A stretch of 64,000 bases of DNA from Ischnura elegans (GCF_921293095.1 NC_060258.1:1550001-1614000); one strand, 5' to 3'; positions 1 to 12,230 are shown, counted from the stretch's first letter. The notes: generated from the sequence alone by a model not told the origin. Numbers and translations: made by a program.

Positions 1-211
1 GGTCACTTTCCGGGAGGGAGGCTCCCCCGCTCGGAGGGTCGACGAGAGAAGCCAGCGAGGGTGAGCTGGTCGAGGAAAGGGTCCCGGATTAGCGTCCCTT
101 TGGAGCGCTTCGGCGAAAGTGCTGACCGCATGGCAGGGACGAAGAAAAACTTCGTTCACAGCAGTTTCCGTGCGAATGCATCAGGCACGTTCACAGCAGT
201 GAAAGGGTTAA
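1..211. repeat. GC-rich block ending in GGGTTAA
   Basis: The block is markedly more GC- and CpG-rich than its flanks and ends at 208-211 in TTAA preceded by GAAAGGG. Read in reverse this gives TTAACCCTTTC, the general form of a piggyBac-like end (TTAA target followed by CCYT). Similar GC-rich TTAA-edged blocks occur at 40025 and 55452. The left end lies outside the window, so the element cannot be closed. An open frame at 61-366 runs through it but has no recognisable domain. Confidence 0.3.
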
Positions 212-261
212 AAAATGAACAGGAAGGAGAATTGATGCGACGAATAATAATACGAGAATAT

Positions 262-914
262 GGGGGTTTCTTATTATTTTTTATATCCTACACCGAAAGA
301 TTATTACTCCTGGAGTGCGTATTTCACACTTTTAGATTTTTAAATGACGATACCTATTTTTCGTAATTAAATCAAAAGTGAAAAATTTCAAGCTCGCGAA
401 AACGCGACGGTTAAGTATGAATGATGGGAAAAACCCAAGTGACGTCATCTTGGTTCCCGCTGTCGGCGAGTGAGGTGACCTTGGGGTGAGAATATTAGCG
501 CCGCTAAGATGCATGCTGCTAGCTGGTAGCAGAGTACCCTGGTAGTAGGTAGCGCTTGGCTTAAATGAGGATTATTATATTTTATCAAACTAAGGAAACT
601 TTCTGACCATAGGCAATTTCATTATGTGATTATCAAGACATGTTTCCCTGAGTTCTGTGCCTCATTCATGCATTGGTAATCTCAGATGATGTAAAACTCC
701 TATCTATTCGTATAGAAACTAAGTCCCTGTGACGTCACGTGGAGTGGCATCGTATGGGCAGCAATCTGGCGTATTTTAAATTTGGATAAAATTGACCATT
801 GCCATTCGTCTAAACTGGGATTTCTAAAACCAAATAATTTGTATATTATGAATACAAAAATGGTGAGTAACGAATCGCATTCTATGCCATTCGTTTTCTT
901 TGATGAACTATCCT
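262..914 (+). mobile_element. MITE family A, copy 1 (about 653 bp)
   Basis: This copy is co-linear with the cleaner copy at 24307-24967. Shared landmarks are the subterminal ATTACTCCTGGAGT, the central TTTCCCTGAG and ATGCATT segments, GTGACGTCAC and the right-hand GATGAA end. Termini are of the form AGGGTRGTTTCCT and both ends abut AT. It codes for nothing. It carries CRE-like TGACGTCA motifs near 433 and 731. It is diverged at the termini, so older than copies 3 and 4. Confidence 0.75.
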
Positions 915-1003
915 ATTCATGCATTCGACCGAACATGACATAAGGTTACACTCGAAGGTGTTTGGGCTTTGATTGTAGAAATAAAAGACTATGGTTACAC
1001 AAT

Positions 1004-2596
1004 AGTGTAGTTTCCGTCATAGGAAAAACTAAAGGAATTGATAGTGATTCGTTGCCCACCATTATTGTATTCACAATATACAAATTATTTGATTTTATAA
1101 ATCCCAGTTCAGACGATGGCAATGGTCAATTTTAACCGCATTTGAAAAACGCCAGATTGGCTCCATGTAATGCCACTCCAACAGGGTGTTTCAGAGGGTG
1201 CGGTCCGTAGTTAACCAATGCTTCTTAGCGCCACGACGAGCTCCCAGGCGGTCCGTTATTTGCTACGGAGCAATACAGGTTAAGGTGTGACGTCACGGAA
1301 AACGTCACACACCCGTTTCACGCCTCGCTCCAGACTCTCCCTGAAAACTTGGGTCGCGGAGGAGCGAGTCATTTTTTGGCGGAAATTCGAAGGGAATTCA
1401 CTGAGGCAGTGGAGAGCTTACTAACGTTGCAGTTGTTGGACGCTGAACGTGGACGCCCTCTTTCTATAAATGTGACTACGAAGTAACGTAGTAGGCGCAC
1501 ATAGTAAATAGATGTAAATTTAATTGTGATTTAAATAAATATAAAGCAAATACTATGTATCCGCAAACATTCTCGTATTTCCCCCAAAATGAACTCAAAT
1601 TTCTCTGGAAGCAGCCTCTACATTCAAAAGCCAACAAAAAATTATTAAAACGGGCATGTAATACAAGAAAGGATTGTAAGAACGTATATCGACAAATCAA
1701 CTCATGCCAAAAATTAAAACCTGAAGAAAAATATGATATACATGAAATGGATCAATGTTTTTTAATAGTCGTTAGCCATAATAAGTTAATATGTTTAAAC
1801 TGAGACAACGGTAGAGCACCTATTTTTCCTTTACTAGGGTAATGAATTTCAATTAGAAGGGGTAGGCGATGGTAGGTGTGAGAAATACGGTCCAAAGTTT
1901 CTTGCTTTACTTTGTGGAACCTCGCTATTAAAAAATAAAATACATCTTAATGATATTCGAAATTATTTATTAATATTCATTGACCATAATCGCCTCAATT
2001 CGCATTTAAAACCATCTCTTCGATTTCATAATCCCAGTTTCCCCGCCCTCGTTCATTTCCGTCATTAACTTCGCCTCTGACCGGTCCGAAAAGAAATTCT
2101 CGCAGCAAACGTAGTGCTCCGGAGCACTTCCGTCTGTAGCGAAAGTATCATTCATTGGACCTCACCCCATACGAGTAGATAGGAGTTTTACGTCGTCTGA
2201 GATTACGAATGCATTCATGAGGAACAGAGCTCAGGGAACCATGTCTTGACAATCACCTATTAAAACTGCCTAAGGTCGGAAAGTTTCCTTCGTTTGATAG
2301 GGTATTAATAATACTTATTTAAGCCGAGCGCTACCTGCTAGCAGCCTGCATATCAGCAGCGCACATATTGTCACCCCAGGGTCACCTCACACGGCAACAG
2401 CGGGAACCAGAATGACGTCACGCGGAGTTTTCCCATCATTCATAGTTAGCCGTCGCGTTTTCGCGCACTTTAAATTTTTCCCCCTACATTTAATGGCGAA
2501 AAATACAAATTGTCATTTAAAAAACTAAAACATGCGTGAAATACGTACTCCAGGAGTCCTTCCATACAGGCAATAAAAAAATTAAAGAAAACCACC
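1004..2596 (-). mobile_element. MITE family A, copy 2, inverted and interrupted
   Basis: 1004-1181 matches the first 180 bp of the inverted copy at 21239, and 2157-2596 matches the remainder. The element is therefore split by about 975 bp of unrelated DNA. It lies in opposite orientation to copy 1, separated by only about 90 bp, so the two could fold back on each other. Ends are degenerate forms of the family terminus. Confidence 0.7.
1182..2156. other. Unidentified 975-bp insertion inside MITE copy 2
   Basis: This DNA separates the two halves of the MITE. Its left third (to about 1450) is GC/CpG-rich with a GTGACGTCAC palindrome at about 1289. The middle is AT-rich with an 82-codon open frame (1555-1803) without recognisable domains. 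The right end (about 2040-2156) is again GC-richer. I found no convincing terminal inverted repeats or target-site duplication, so its class is unknown. It may be a nested non-autonomous transposon or filler from a rearrangement. Confidence 0.4.
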
Positions 2597-4719
2597 ATAT
2601 TTTTTGGTTGCATTATCAAAGTTTCGATGTCTTTTTCAAGAAAATGGTTAGGCACATAAACAGTTTCTGTGAAATATAGACATTTACAGCTAATGCCATA
2701 TTTTCCGGGACAATGTGAGAAAAAACATAGGAAATATATATTAATGGATCACAAATTTTATTTTTACAGCTAAAACAAGGCAAAAGGGGATCATATTATT
2801 GAAACAGTGGTGTTGGGTCGAACGTGTTATCCTTCCTAGTTTTTCGTCCTGATTACCAATCAATCTTGTCTTTGATTTGTATTACTTCGATAAGGGTAAA
2901 GAAGGTGAACATTTCATTATGAAAGAATAATGGGCGAATCAAAACTTTATCTCAATAGTTGACTTACTAGCATCCTTTACCTCAGCCATTGGTATTTGGG
3001 ATTTTAAGGTCCTATGACGTACAAATTGTAGTAAATATGCCAAAAGATGAGCTATGGTTCCAATCTTAACCCGCTGTAACCCGATGTTGCTTCACATTGG
3101 GATACAAAAACAGAATAACAACTACAAAAATTACATAAAAAAAAACAAACATTTCAGCTCAGTTTAGAAAAAATTTAAACTACCCTTAATGTTGTACTGT
3201 TAAGTTTAAGGGTGAAACAAATAGCTGCCACAATAATTATGAATGATAAGAAAATTTTTTAAATAAAAAGTCTAAAATATAATTATTCCCTGAGGAAGCT
3301 CTGGGTTAAAAAGGGTGAAATTGGAAATCCTAAATTTCTTTGTTTATTTCATATACTTACAGTGGTTATTAAAAGACTTTTCTAAAGTCCATTCCTAAAT
3401 ATCTGTAAAAACCCTATGTAGCAGCCATACCATCATGACTTATAGAAACTGGGACTTTTAATAATTTGCAATTGAGTGTTTATAGATGACATATTATATT
3501 TAAAGTATTATACTCTAGAAAATATCATCCCTGGATATAGTCCTAGCCATATATAAGAAAAAATCTGCAGTAACAAATTTTTAAATACCCCAGGGACCGA
3601 TGAGACATAGATACCATGGAATTGTTGGTAATTCTAATGGAAATAAAATTCCCTACATTTCTTAGTGGATTCACTGTTAAGTACTAATACTGGCCGGCAA
3701 TGTTTTGTATACAGATGCAGTTTATTGTCATTTGTTTAACACATATAGGTGCATAATTACAGTAAGAAACAGGTTGCCCTAAAACACAACAATCACGATG
3801 ATATTGGGAAGCACATGGTAGCAGCAACCATAACACAGACCCCTAAGTCAGATGCCTTAGGTTAGACGCTTTCCATGTCCATCCTACTTTACCATCTAGT
3901 TTATCTATAAAGAGAAATGTATTCTTAAGATACAGTCCACAAAAATCAAATAATAGACTAACAAAGGATTGATTACATTAAAATAACTACGATATGCGAA
4001 AGGAAACATTTTCAGTAAGAAAGAGTTGTGACAGTTGTATGACAATATTTTAAAATATAAAAAGACAATATTTTACCAATGAAAAATTATCATTACTACC
4101 ATTCCCAACTGGGTATTTCCTCATCATTTTTAACAATACTTGTGTAAACGACAAAGAATTATGCGCCTATGAATAGATTAGTTAACGGTAAAATGAGAAC
4201 AAACATGATACAAGTGTAACAATATTTTTAGGCTAATGGCACAATTTGTACTATTTCAACCCAGAAAATATCATTGATTTCATTATTAATTCACATTGAG
4301 ACATACCAAGGAATGAGAGGACCATATCGAAAGATATTAGCCCTTGAGCAGACAAATTCGAGTGAAAGTTAGTGGCATATTATCTTAATGCAGAGTGAGC
4401 TAAGTGGGTGGCCTTGCCCTTTTTTGCTACCCAGCTCCTTCAAAATAGAAATAAAAAATCCATGACTTCTTCATGCAGTCACTACTACATCTCACAATCC
4501 CTATTGGGTATTTGCTCATCATTATTAAACACTACTTGTGTAAACGTAATGAATTACGTGTCTCCTGAACTTTTTGCTTAAGGAAAAATGTCAACAAATG
4601 CAATCTTAATGATGTATCATTCCAGCGAGTATGCATGCCAGGTGCATTTCAGTAACCAATTTGAGTAAACCCTTCATGCCCTCAACTAGAACAATAATGC
4701 CTCTTAGATGTGGGGATGG
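2597..4719. other. Non-coding, AT-rich
   Basis: No open frame over 60 codons and no repeat or motif I can support. It lies downstream of the minus-strand zinc-finger gene, so it may include that gene's 3' untranslated region. Confidence 0.5.
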
Positions 4720-5360
4720 AAATGCCTCACTAAGTCGCTCTTCCCAGAGAAACTTTTCCCACATTCCCTGCAAGAATAGGGTCCCCCTCCTATATGGGTG
4801 ATGGTCGAGGGTGGACTTGTGAGCAAAAGCCTTGCTGCAGGCATTGCATGAACAAGGTCTGACTCCTGTGCGCGTGAGCTTATGTACGGTGCATGGAGAT
4901 TCTAAGAGAGAAGGATTTCAAGCAAATGCTAAATGCATAAGGTTTGTCTCCTGTGTGCGTATGTTTGTGTGTGGTTAGCTGGCTACTGCGATAGAAATAT
5001 TTGCAGGAAATGTTACATGAATAATGTCAGTCTCCTGTGTGCATATGTATATGGCTTTTAAGGGGACTAGTATGCGTGAAGGACTTCCTGCAGACACTGC
5101 AGAAATAGTGTTTCTTCCGTGTGTGTGTGTATACGTATGTGCTTGGTAAGGTTATAAATATGACTGAATGATTTACAGTGTATTCTACATGAAAAAGTTT
5201 TTTCTCCTGTGTGCTTAAACATATGGTTGTAGAAGGTGCTTCCCTGAGTGAAGGATTTCCTGCAGACAATGCAGGAATAAGGTTTATTTCTTGGGTGTAT
5301 ACGCATATGCTCGGTGAGGTGATCATTACGACTGAATGATTTACAGCATTTTTACATGAA
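4720..5360 (-). pseudogene. Relic C2H2 fingers beyond the stop of the minus-strand zinc-finger gene
   Basis: The reading frame of the upstream zinc-finger gene continues after its TGA with recognisable fingers: CKSFSRNDHLTEHMRIH, then CRKSFTQGSTFYNHM, then a finger with a disturbed second cysteine (CRIHCKSF). Further remnants in shifting frames reach about 4720. Several stop codons and frame changes separate them. The array was therefore once at least five or six fingers longer and its 3' end has decayed. The neighbouring intact array is the obvious parent. Confidence 0.8.
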
Positions 5361-7157
5361 TCAGGCCCCACTCTTGTGTGTATCCATATGCTTGTTGAGT
5401 TTGCTCCTCTGAGGGAAAGACTTATTGCAGACACTACAGGAATAAGGCTTATCCCCAGTGTGAATACGGATGTGCTCGGCAAGGGAATCACTGCGACTGA
5501 ATGATTTACAGCATATTTCACATGAATAAGACCTCTCTCCTGTGTGGGTACGCATGTGTGTGCTGAGGTTGCTCCTCACAGAGAATGACTTATTGCAGAC
5601 ACTACAGGAATAAGGCTTATCCCCCGTGTGTATACGCATGTGCTTGGTAAGGACATCACTGCGACTGAATGATTTACAGCATATTTTACATGAATAAGAC
5701 CTCTCTCCTGTGTGAGTACGGATATGGGTGTTGAGGTTACAACTCAGAGAGAAAGACTTATTGCAGATGCTGCATGTATAAGGTTTCTCTGCCGTGTGGG
5801 TACGCATGTGTGTGCTGAGGCTGCAACTCAGAGAGAATGACTTATTGCAGACGCTACAGGAATAATTCTTCTCCCCTGTGTGTATACGCTTGTGTGTGCT
5901 GAGGTTGCTCCTCTGAGAGAATGACTTATTGCAGACGCTACAGGAATAAGGCTTATCCCCAGTGTGTGTAGCCATATGCTTGTTGAGGTTGCTCCTTTGA
6001 GAGAAAGACCTACTGCAGACACTACAGGAATAAGGCTTATCCCCAGTGTGAATACGGATGTGCTCGGCAAGGGAATCACTGCGACTGAATGATTTACAGC
6101 ATATTTCACATGAATAAGACCTCTCTCCTGTGTGGGTACCCATGTGTGTGCAGAGGTTGCTCCTCACAGAGAATGACTTTATGCAGACACTACAGGAATA
6201 AGGCTTATCCCCCGTGTGTATACGCATGTGCTTGGTAAGGACATCACTGCGACTGAATGATTTACAGCATATTTTACATGAATAAGACCTCTCTCCTGTG
6301 TGAGTACGGATATGGGTGTTGAGGTTACAACTCAGAGAGAAAGACTTATTGCAGATGCTGCATGTATAAGGTTTTTCTGCCGTGTGGGTACGCATGTGTT
6401 TGGTGAGGTTGCTCCTCACAGAGAATGACTTATTGCAGACACTACAGGAATAATTCTTCTCTCCTGTGTGTACACGCATGTGATTCTTGAGAGTAGAAGA
6501 TTTAGTGAAACACTTATAGCACACACTACAGGAATAAGGCCTCCCTCTTGCGCTTGAACACTTTCCCTTTTTGATGTCTCTAGTGCAAGAGGAGGAATTT
6601 AAGAAATCACTTTCTACACATGTGTCAGCTCGTACAGCAAACCGTCTCCCTTTTCTATCGTTTCCTTTCTCCAGAGTCCCTCCGGATACTTCCTTTAGAG
6701 AACCATTTCCTTTTCGCCTCGGCCCTTGTCTTTTACTGTTTGGCCCTGTTATATCTAGCACCATGGATGATTCATCATCCACGGCTATATTGCTGGCACC
6801 AAAATGAGTTTCAATGTGTTTTTTAAGATCACCTTTGGTGCTGAATCCACCTGTGCAGTGGTAGCAATTATATGAAGTTTCGTTTGACATTTGTCCCTTT
6901 ACAGCATTTTTCGCCTCACAATTACTGAACTCATCTTTGTTCCCCAAGACTGGCTCTGCGCAACTCGTCTTTCTAGTAATTCTGATCATCTTGAGGGCAT
7001 TAGGGATAATTGGTGCATCACAACCATTTCCACCCCTCACCTCACCCATTTTGACTCTCCCTCCACTGATTTTCGATGCCTGCTTGTCCATCATATGGAA
7101 TTCAGCAAGATGTTGACTTATCGGCAAGAACAGCTCCACATTTTTCCAAGTCTTCAT
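5361..7157 (-). CDS. C2H2 zinc-finger protein, 14 tandem fingers (ZAD-C2H2 paralogue, possibly decayed at its 5' end)
   Basis: A 598-residue open frame, probably a nuclear DNA-binding factor. One isolated finger (CYHC...H...H) lies at about residues 96-118. A charged, low-complexity stretch follows, then fourteen consecutive C2H2 fingers from about residue 205 to the end, joined by TGEK/TGDK/TGER/TAEK linkers. The segment GCDAP...RI and the lone finger match the same parts of the plus-strand terminal exon (50693-52590), so the two are paralogues. The family normally has an N-terminal ZAD on separate exons, and none is encoded in this frame. The start used here is only the first ATG of the open frame. 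A TGA lies two codons upstream, and the first 35 or so codons align with the paralogue in a different frame. It may be the last exon of a minus-strand gene whose ZAD exons lie at 26-28 kb, an intronless derivative, or a pseudogene in progress. Finger array certain; function as a gene less so. Confidence 0.75.
   Translation of the reverse strand: MKTWKNVELFLPISQHLAEFHMMDKQASKISGGRVKMGEVRGGNGCDAPIIPNALKMIRITRKTSCAEPVLGNKDEFSNCEAKNAVKGQMSNETSYNCYHCTGGFSTKGDLKKHIETHFGASNIAVDDESSMVLDITGPNSKRQGPRRKGNGSLKEVSGGTLEKGNDRKGRRFAVRADTCVESDFLNSSSCTRDIKKGKCSSARGRPYSCSVCYKCFTKSSTLKNHMRVHTGEKNYSCSVCNKSFSVRSNLTKHMRTHTAEKPYTCSICNKSFSLSCNLNTHIRTHTGERSYSCKICCKSFSRSDVLTKHMRIHTGDKPYSCSVCIKSFSVRSNLCTHMGTHTGERSYSCEICCKSFSRSDSLAEHIRIHTGDKPYSCSVCSRSFSQRSNLNKHMATHTGDKPYSCSVCNKSFSQRSNLSTHKRIHTGEKNYSCSVCNKSFSLSCSLSTHMRTHTAEKPYTCSICNKSFSLSCNLNTHIRTHTGERSYSCKICCKSFSRSDVLTKHMRIHTGDKPYSCSVCNKSFSVRSNLSTHMRTHTGERSYSCEICCKSFSRSDSLAEHIRIHTGDKPYSCSVCNKSFPQRSKLNKHMDTHKSGA
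5380..6475 (-). repeat. Seven-finger (588-bp) tandem duplication inside the finger array
   Basis: Fingers 10-14 repeat fingers 3-7 almost base for base. For example, the block containing AATACGGATGTGCTCGGC recurs exactly 588 bp apart (5463 and 6051), which is seven 84-bp finger units. Fingers 2 and 9 are partly alike; 1 and 8 differ. Near-identity over several hundred bases beside otherwise diverged fingers points to recent unequal crossover or conversion. Confidence 0.85.
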
Positions 7158-7300
7158 TAATCACATTCCTTCATTCCCCTGCATGAGATGCTCCATTCGT
7201 AGATTAAATGACAGTCAGTGAGGCTGAGGAAGGAATAGTCACCACTTAGATGTTTCCCTAAACTTCCTTTCACCACCTGGAAGCCATAGAAAAGAATTTT
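7158..7300 (-). pseudogene. Decayed 5' part of the minus-strand zinc-finger exon
   Basis: Read on the minus strand, this stretch aligns with the start of the plus-strand terminal exon. GACTTGGAAAAATGTGG corresponds to GAATTGGAAAAATGTGG, which encodes a LEKCG peptide, and the similarity continues upstream past CATCTCATG/CATCCCATG. In the paralogue's frame this copy has an in-frame TGA before LEKCG and another about 14 codons after it. A possible splice acceptor (TTCCAG, reading about 7280) precedes it. The 5' coding sequence of this exon is therefore broken relative to its paralogue. Confidence 0.6.
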
Positions 7301-8984
7301 AATATTTTAATCACAAAAGAAAGCTATACTGGTCTTATTTATAAAATCCCTTTAGTTGATAACTAAAGCTATTTGATAGAAAGCAATATACCGTCCTCAA
7401 AGTATCAAGATGGGCCGCCCTTTTTATTATATGTTCATTTTTCATTTGATCTAACAAGAAGGTGTTGTGTCTTTCATTACATTTTAGTACTTGCTGACAT
7501 TATACAAAATGAATTATTTTCAGTTGGTAAGTCAATTTTAAAAGTACTAAAAATAACTTAATATCAACAATTATTTTAAAGTTAGGACTCCTCATATTAT
7601 AACATATTCAACAAAATATTTGACTTTTTCCCCAATTCATGTTTCTTAACCGTATTGATGTATTAACTTTAACTCTATTACTTTGTCTGTTTAAAACCTT
7701 CCTTCTATAAAACACCGTGAAAACATTGAGAAACATAAGTTGTAAGTGAATTTTGAACACTTCAATATTCGTGACATATTCATTTGGATTATCCAATTAA
7801 TAAGTCTCAGTCCTTTTAATTTCCAAAAATGCCATTTTTAATTTGTTTGAGTTTTCTGCATTCAAACACTCATTTTCAGAAATGGAGACTACAATCCCAG
7901 GGTTTAGGCTAACAAATGAAAAATCAGCCACATTTCAGAAGTTCATCTGTTAATAATTTCATATTTAGCTACAAAGAAGAATATTCATTTCAAAACGATC
8001 TCTGACCCTTTATATCACTATGGTTACTAAGATAACAGACAACAAACTTTTGTCATTTATATCCAAGGGCTTAACTATGACTGAACAGGAGAATACACAT
8101 GTGGAAAAAAATTTGTAAGTGTGGAGAACTGCATTAACAAGTTTCTCAACATGATACATGGACATCCATTTGTAATATGTACCAGGGGCACTGCCAGGAA
8201 TAACGGCTGGGGGGTATCAGGCGCAACTATTACTGAGGTGCCTGGGTGTATGGCATACCTGACAGGGTTATAGGCAGATGCGAAGGCCCTCTGCCAGAAA
8301 AATTAAGATAAAAGGTTAAAAATTGTGAGTTTTAAGGCCTCTGAGGGATTTTTTATTAATCCTTGTACTATTCTATAAGTAATATTAATCCAAATAAATA
8401 AAATATATCAAACTTCCAAAATTGTCTGAGCTCTGGGGGGGTGTTATCCCCTTAAAAACCCCTCGCTGTGCTACTGGTATGTACTGACTATATACCAGTG
8501 TAGAATATAATGATTGGGGATATTGATAAAATAATCTCAAGCAGGCTTCAAAGTTTGAGATAAAAATTAGAGAAATATAACGCGACAATAGAGTGCAAAG
8601 CAGGTGAATGCTTGGTCATGGTCAAATTTGAAAATGTCAAATATTTTTGTCCAGAGTAAAAAATTGGAGATAGGATTTAATTTAATGACTCTAACCCACA
8701 GTAGAATATAGTGATTAAGGCTATTGATCACTTTCAAAAATGACCGCTGTGATGATTGCATAGCAATCCGATTTTTCCCAATATTTTGCTCAATGGAAAT
8801 AGCAAATGCAAGGAACAGTATTGAAGATATATGAATTTGATAAATAACATCATCCTGAATGCAAATTTTGGTTACACCCCTCATTACGCCTCATTTACCC
8901 ATGACACTTACATCAATTAGTTCGTCACCGACGTGATTGGAGACTTGTAACCCCATTTAAACGCATGGTGGGTGAAAACTCGTT
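7301..8984. other. Non-coding between the zinc-finger exon and the LINE
   Basis: No supported gene. 8496-8535 and 8697-8735 share a short diverged repeat (AGAATATARTGATT...). Around 8170-8460 there are GC-richer CCCC/GGGG tracts reminiscent of transposon ends, but no pair of termini could be matched. Confidence 0.4.
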
Positions 8985-9305
8985 TAAATAATAATAATAT
9001 ATAATTTATTCCATTTACAATCAAATATTACATTTTAGAACATCCTTGAATATTTTGGAATATATAGGTACCCCTTTTAGTAGTTTTGGGGCTACCATCA
9101 TAAAATTTTTACATAGGTCTGGTGCTAGCACACATGAGAAGTAAAATTTCTTTGTATTCAGTTATTTGTTCTATTGCCGATTGCATTCATTATTACAAAA
9201 CGTATTTCAAATATTTGGACAAGGATAACTATTTTTCTTATTTTTCTTATATAAACGCATAATTACATACATAGAATATACAATATACCTTTTATTGTAA
9301 ACTTT

Positions 9306-12230
9306 TTAACCCACCTTTCTTAGTAGAAACTCTACTTCCTCACACATCATAAGCCATTTTTTAACGGCGGATTTAAATCCCCATCTTTTTTCCGAGTTTG
9401 CTACATTACTCGGCAACATGCTAAACAATTTAGGCCCTAAGTAATTGTATGACTGTCGATAAATTTCGGTCGTCGGCCTAGGTATATGGAAGTTTCTCCA
9501 AGCTCTAATGTCATAGTTTTGTGGTCGGGCCTTTTCACCACTACGGTTATAGAATATTCTAAGGACTTTATAAATGAATAAATGCCTTAGTGGGAGGACA
9601 TCTAATTTTTTGAATAGAGGAAATGAGTGGCTTTTCCTATACGATCGTGTTATAACCGTGATAACCCTTTTTTGCGCCACTATCAATGGTTTAATGTTGA
9701 TAAAATATGCTCCACCCCAGCAGGCTATTCCGTATTGCAATCTTGAATTAACGAGAGCATAATATACCATTTTTAACACTGATTCAGGGCATATGTATCT
9801 GAGGAAGTAGAATTTTCTTACAATAGTAATCATTTCTGATTTTAATTTATTTATGTGAGACTTCCATTTACAATTTTGGTCAAAATATATACCTAAATAT
9901 TTTATGTGACTAACCTGTTCGATCAAAATACATTTATCACAGGAAGTAACATTATCTTTTATACAATTTGCACATTGATAGTATAGTTTACTTTTGTTTG
10001 AGGTAGATTTACTCATGCTAAACATAATATATTTCGTTTTTTCACTTAACAACATATAATTAGCCGAAAACCACATATTGAGTGTTAATAGATCACTTTG
10101 TATGTGTTCATATAGATCATCAACACTATTAACAGAGTAACTTAGTGCAGTGTCATCTGCGAATGACGTTAATTGACCTTTAAACCTGCCAGCACATAAA
10201 TTGTTTACATATATTAAAAACAGTATGGGTCCCAACACAGAACCCTGTGGGACACCACAGGTGAGTCGAATCTTTTCACTATAGCAATTTTTGAGACGCA
10301 CACATTGATCTCGATCACAAAGATAACTTTGAAACCAATCATATGCGGTTCCACGTATACCCGCTTCCCATAATCGATTCATTAGTATGTTATGATTAAT
10401 GGAGTCAAAGGCTTAGGTAATGTCTACAAATAAGCCAGCAACTCTACAGTTCTTATTCAGTCCGTCGTTCAGCTCTGAACAGAATTTTAATAATGCATCC
10501 TCTGTACTCTTACCACTCATAAATCCAAATTGGTTTTTATTGAAAAAACTATGCTGATTTAGAAATTTAAGAAGTCTGACTTTAACAACTTTTTCTATTA
10601 TTTTAGCAAATACAGATAATAGGGATATTGGTCTGTAATTATTTACGTTCATTTTATCACCTTTTTTAAAAATTGGTATCACTATTGCAGTTTTTAATTG
10701 TTTAGGAAATATTCCAGTATACATACTTAGATTAGCAATATGGGCAAGGACCTCCGAAATATTTGCATTTACTTCTTTTATAACTTGTGTGGAAATATTA
10801 TCAACACCTTTAGATTTTTTAGACTTTAATTCCTTAATAATGCTGCTAATTTCTTTCGCATCAGTAGGAACAAAAAACAGTGAGTCAATTGAATTGGAGG
10901 TTGGGAATATTTCTTTGTATTTATCCGTATTACTTTCAAAATAATTGTTCTGGGTCAATTCTTGAATTACTTTACCATAATGTGAACTAAATTCGTTTAC
11001 AATGTCCTGGCACTTAGTGACAACGATACCATTACTAGTTCTAATTTTTACACAATTCTCATTTCCTTGCTTTCCTCCCGTGAGTGAATCTAAAATGCGC
11101 CATTGAGCAGCGGTATTATTGACATTACTATCAAATAGGTCCCTGTAATACTTTTCTTTGCGCTTTTTAATATCATATTCTAATCTTTGCGTGTACGATA
11201 CGTAGTACCTATTTAGCTTTTCATTTTCAGGGTGTTTCCTCATTTTTTTATACAGAAAATTTCGCCTAGAAATTCTCCCGCACAAAGCGTAAGTCATCCA
11301 TGGCCTCTTCATTCCTCCCGATCTGTTACTGTCTGACACGTATTCAGCATTTTCAATGCAGCATTTCAGTTTATTTATAAATATTTCATAGGCTTCATTG
11401 ACATTTTGTTGTGAATAAATATCATTCCAGTCACATCTTAGCAAACTATTATTTAGATGGTTAAAGTTTATACGGCAATGGCTTCGATAAACTCGTTCGT
11501 ATATATTAATGGGTACATTAATATTTAAAGAACATGATACAGCATGATGGTCTGTTAAACCCCAATCGTCCGCTCTTCCCTCATACTTATAGTTATCTCT
11601 ACTTCTGCAAAAAATGTGATCTATACATGTACTGCCCGTTTTGCTAATTCTAGTTGGTACTCGAATAAGCTGGTCCAGTCCATGACTAGCCATAAGGGTT
11701 TGATATTCAAAGGAAATATCGTTGGGTTGTAATATACATAAATTAATATCACCAATTACAATTAAATTCCTCTCACTAGAGATGGTTAATACATTCTCCA
11801 ATTCACTCAAAAAATGTTCAACAGGATTAAAATTAAGTCTATATACACCAATAATGCTTATCCAAGAAGAATCATTTATCCCTACTGATATTTTAACCAT
11901 ATCAGCAGTTTTTAATTCACCCAGATCAATAGAAGAACACTCATAAGTATCTGCTACATATGCAATAACTCCTCCAGCCCTATAGTTATTGTTACACACA
12001 TCAAAACTCCGATAGCCAGTTATTTGATACATAGATACTTCAGTGTCATTGACCCAAATTTCTGTCAAAACAATTACAGCGGGTTTTATATCGAGATTAA
12101 TTAGTTGAAATACAAATTTATCAAAATTAGCTCTTAGACTTTTTATATTTTGATGCAAGACAAGGAACCTGCCACCATTAAATCCATTCTCATTAACAGT
12201 ACTCTGCATTTTGTTAGTAAAGATAGTCAT
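9306..12230 (-). pseudogene. LINE ORF2: APE-type endonuclease and reverse transcriptase, one in-frame stop
   Basis: An open frame of 605 codons (12230-10413) is followed in the same frame, after a single TAA, by 358 more codons (to 9306). The first 230 residues form an AP-endonuclease-like domain: HQNIKSL near the start, LTEIW, GDIN, and a terminal LTDHHAVSC. Reverse transcriptase starts around residue 450 (PIFKKGD, NYRPISLL, QFGF, FVDIT), and after the stop continues with AFDSINH, GVPQGSVLGP and the catalytic FADD. A CxxC/CxxC pair sits after the catalytic core. The stop falls at the codon between FVDIT and AFDSINH, where related enzymes have lysine or arginine, so one nonsense change disables an otherwise clean protein. 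Its ORF1 partner lies on the opposite strand because of the inversion. Confidence 0.9.

Noticed and set aside
5027-6109. Extra minus-strand open frames of 79-164 codons overlapping the finger array
   Set aside because: They are out-of-frame readings of the repetitive finger DNA or the relic fingers; no independent domain.
5380-6540. Regular 84-bp periodicity resembling a repeat array
   Set aside because: It is the C2H2 finger unit (28 codons), not a CRISPR or satellite.
6571-7160. Plus-strand open frames of 68-89 codons
   Set aside because: Antisense shadows of the zinc-finger exon with no family signature.
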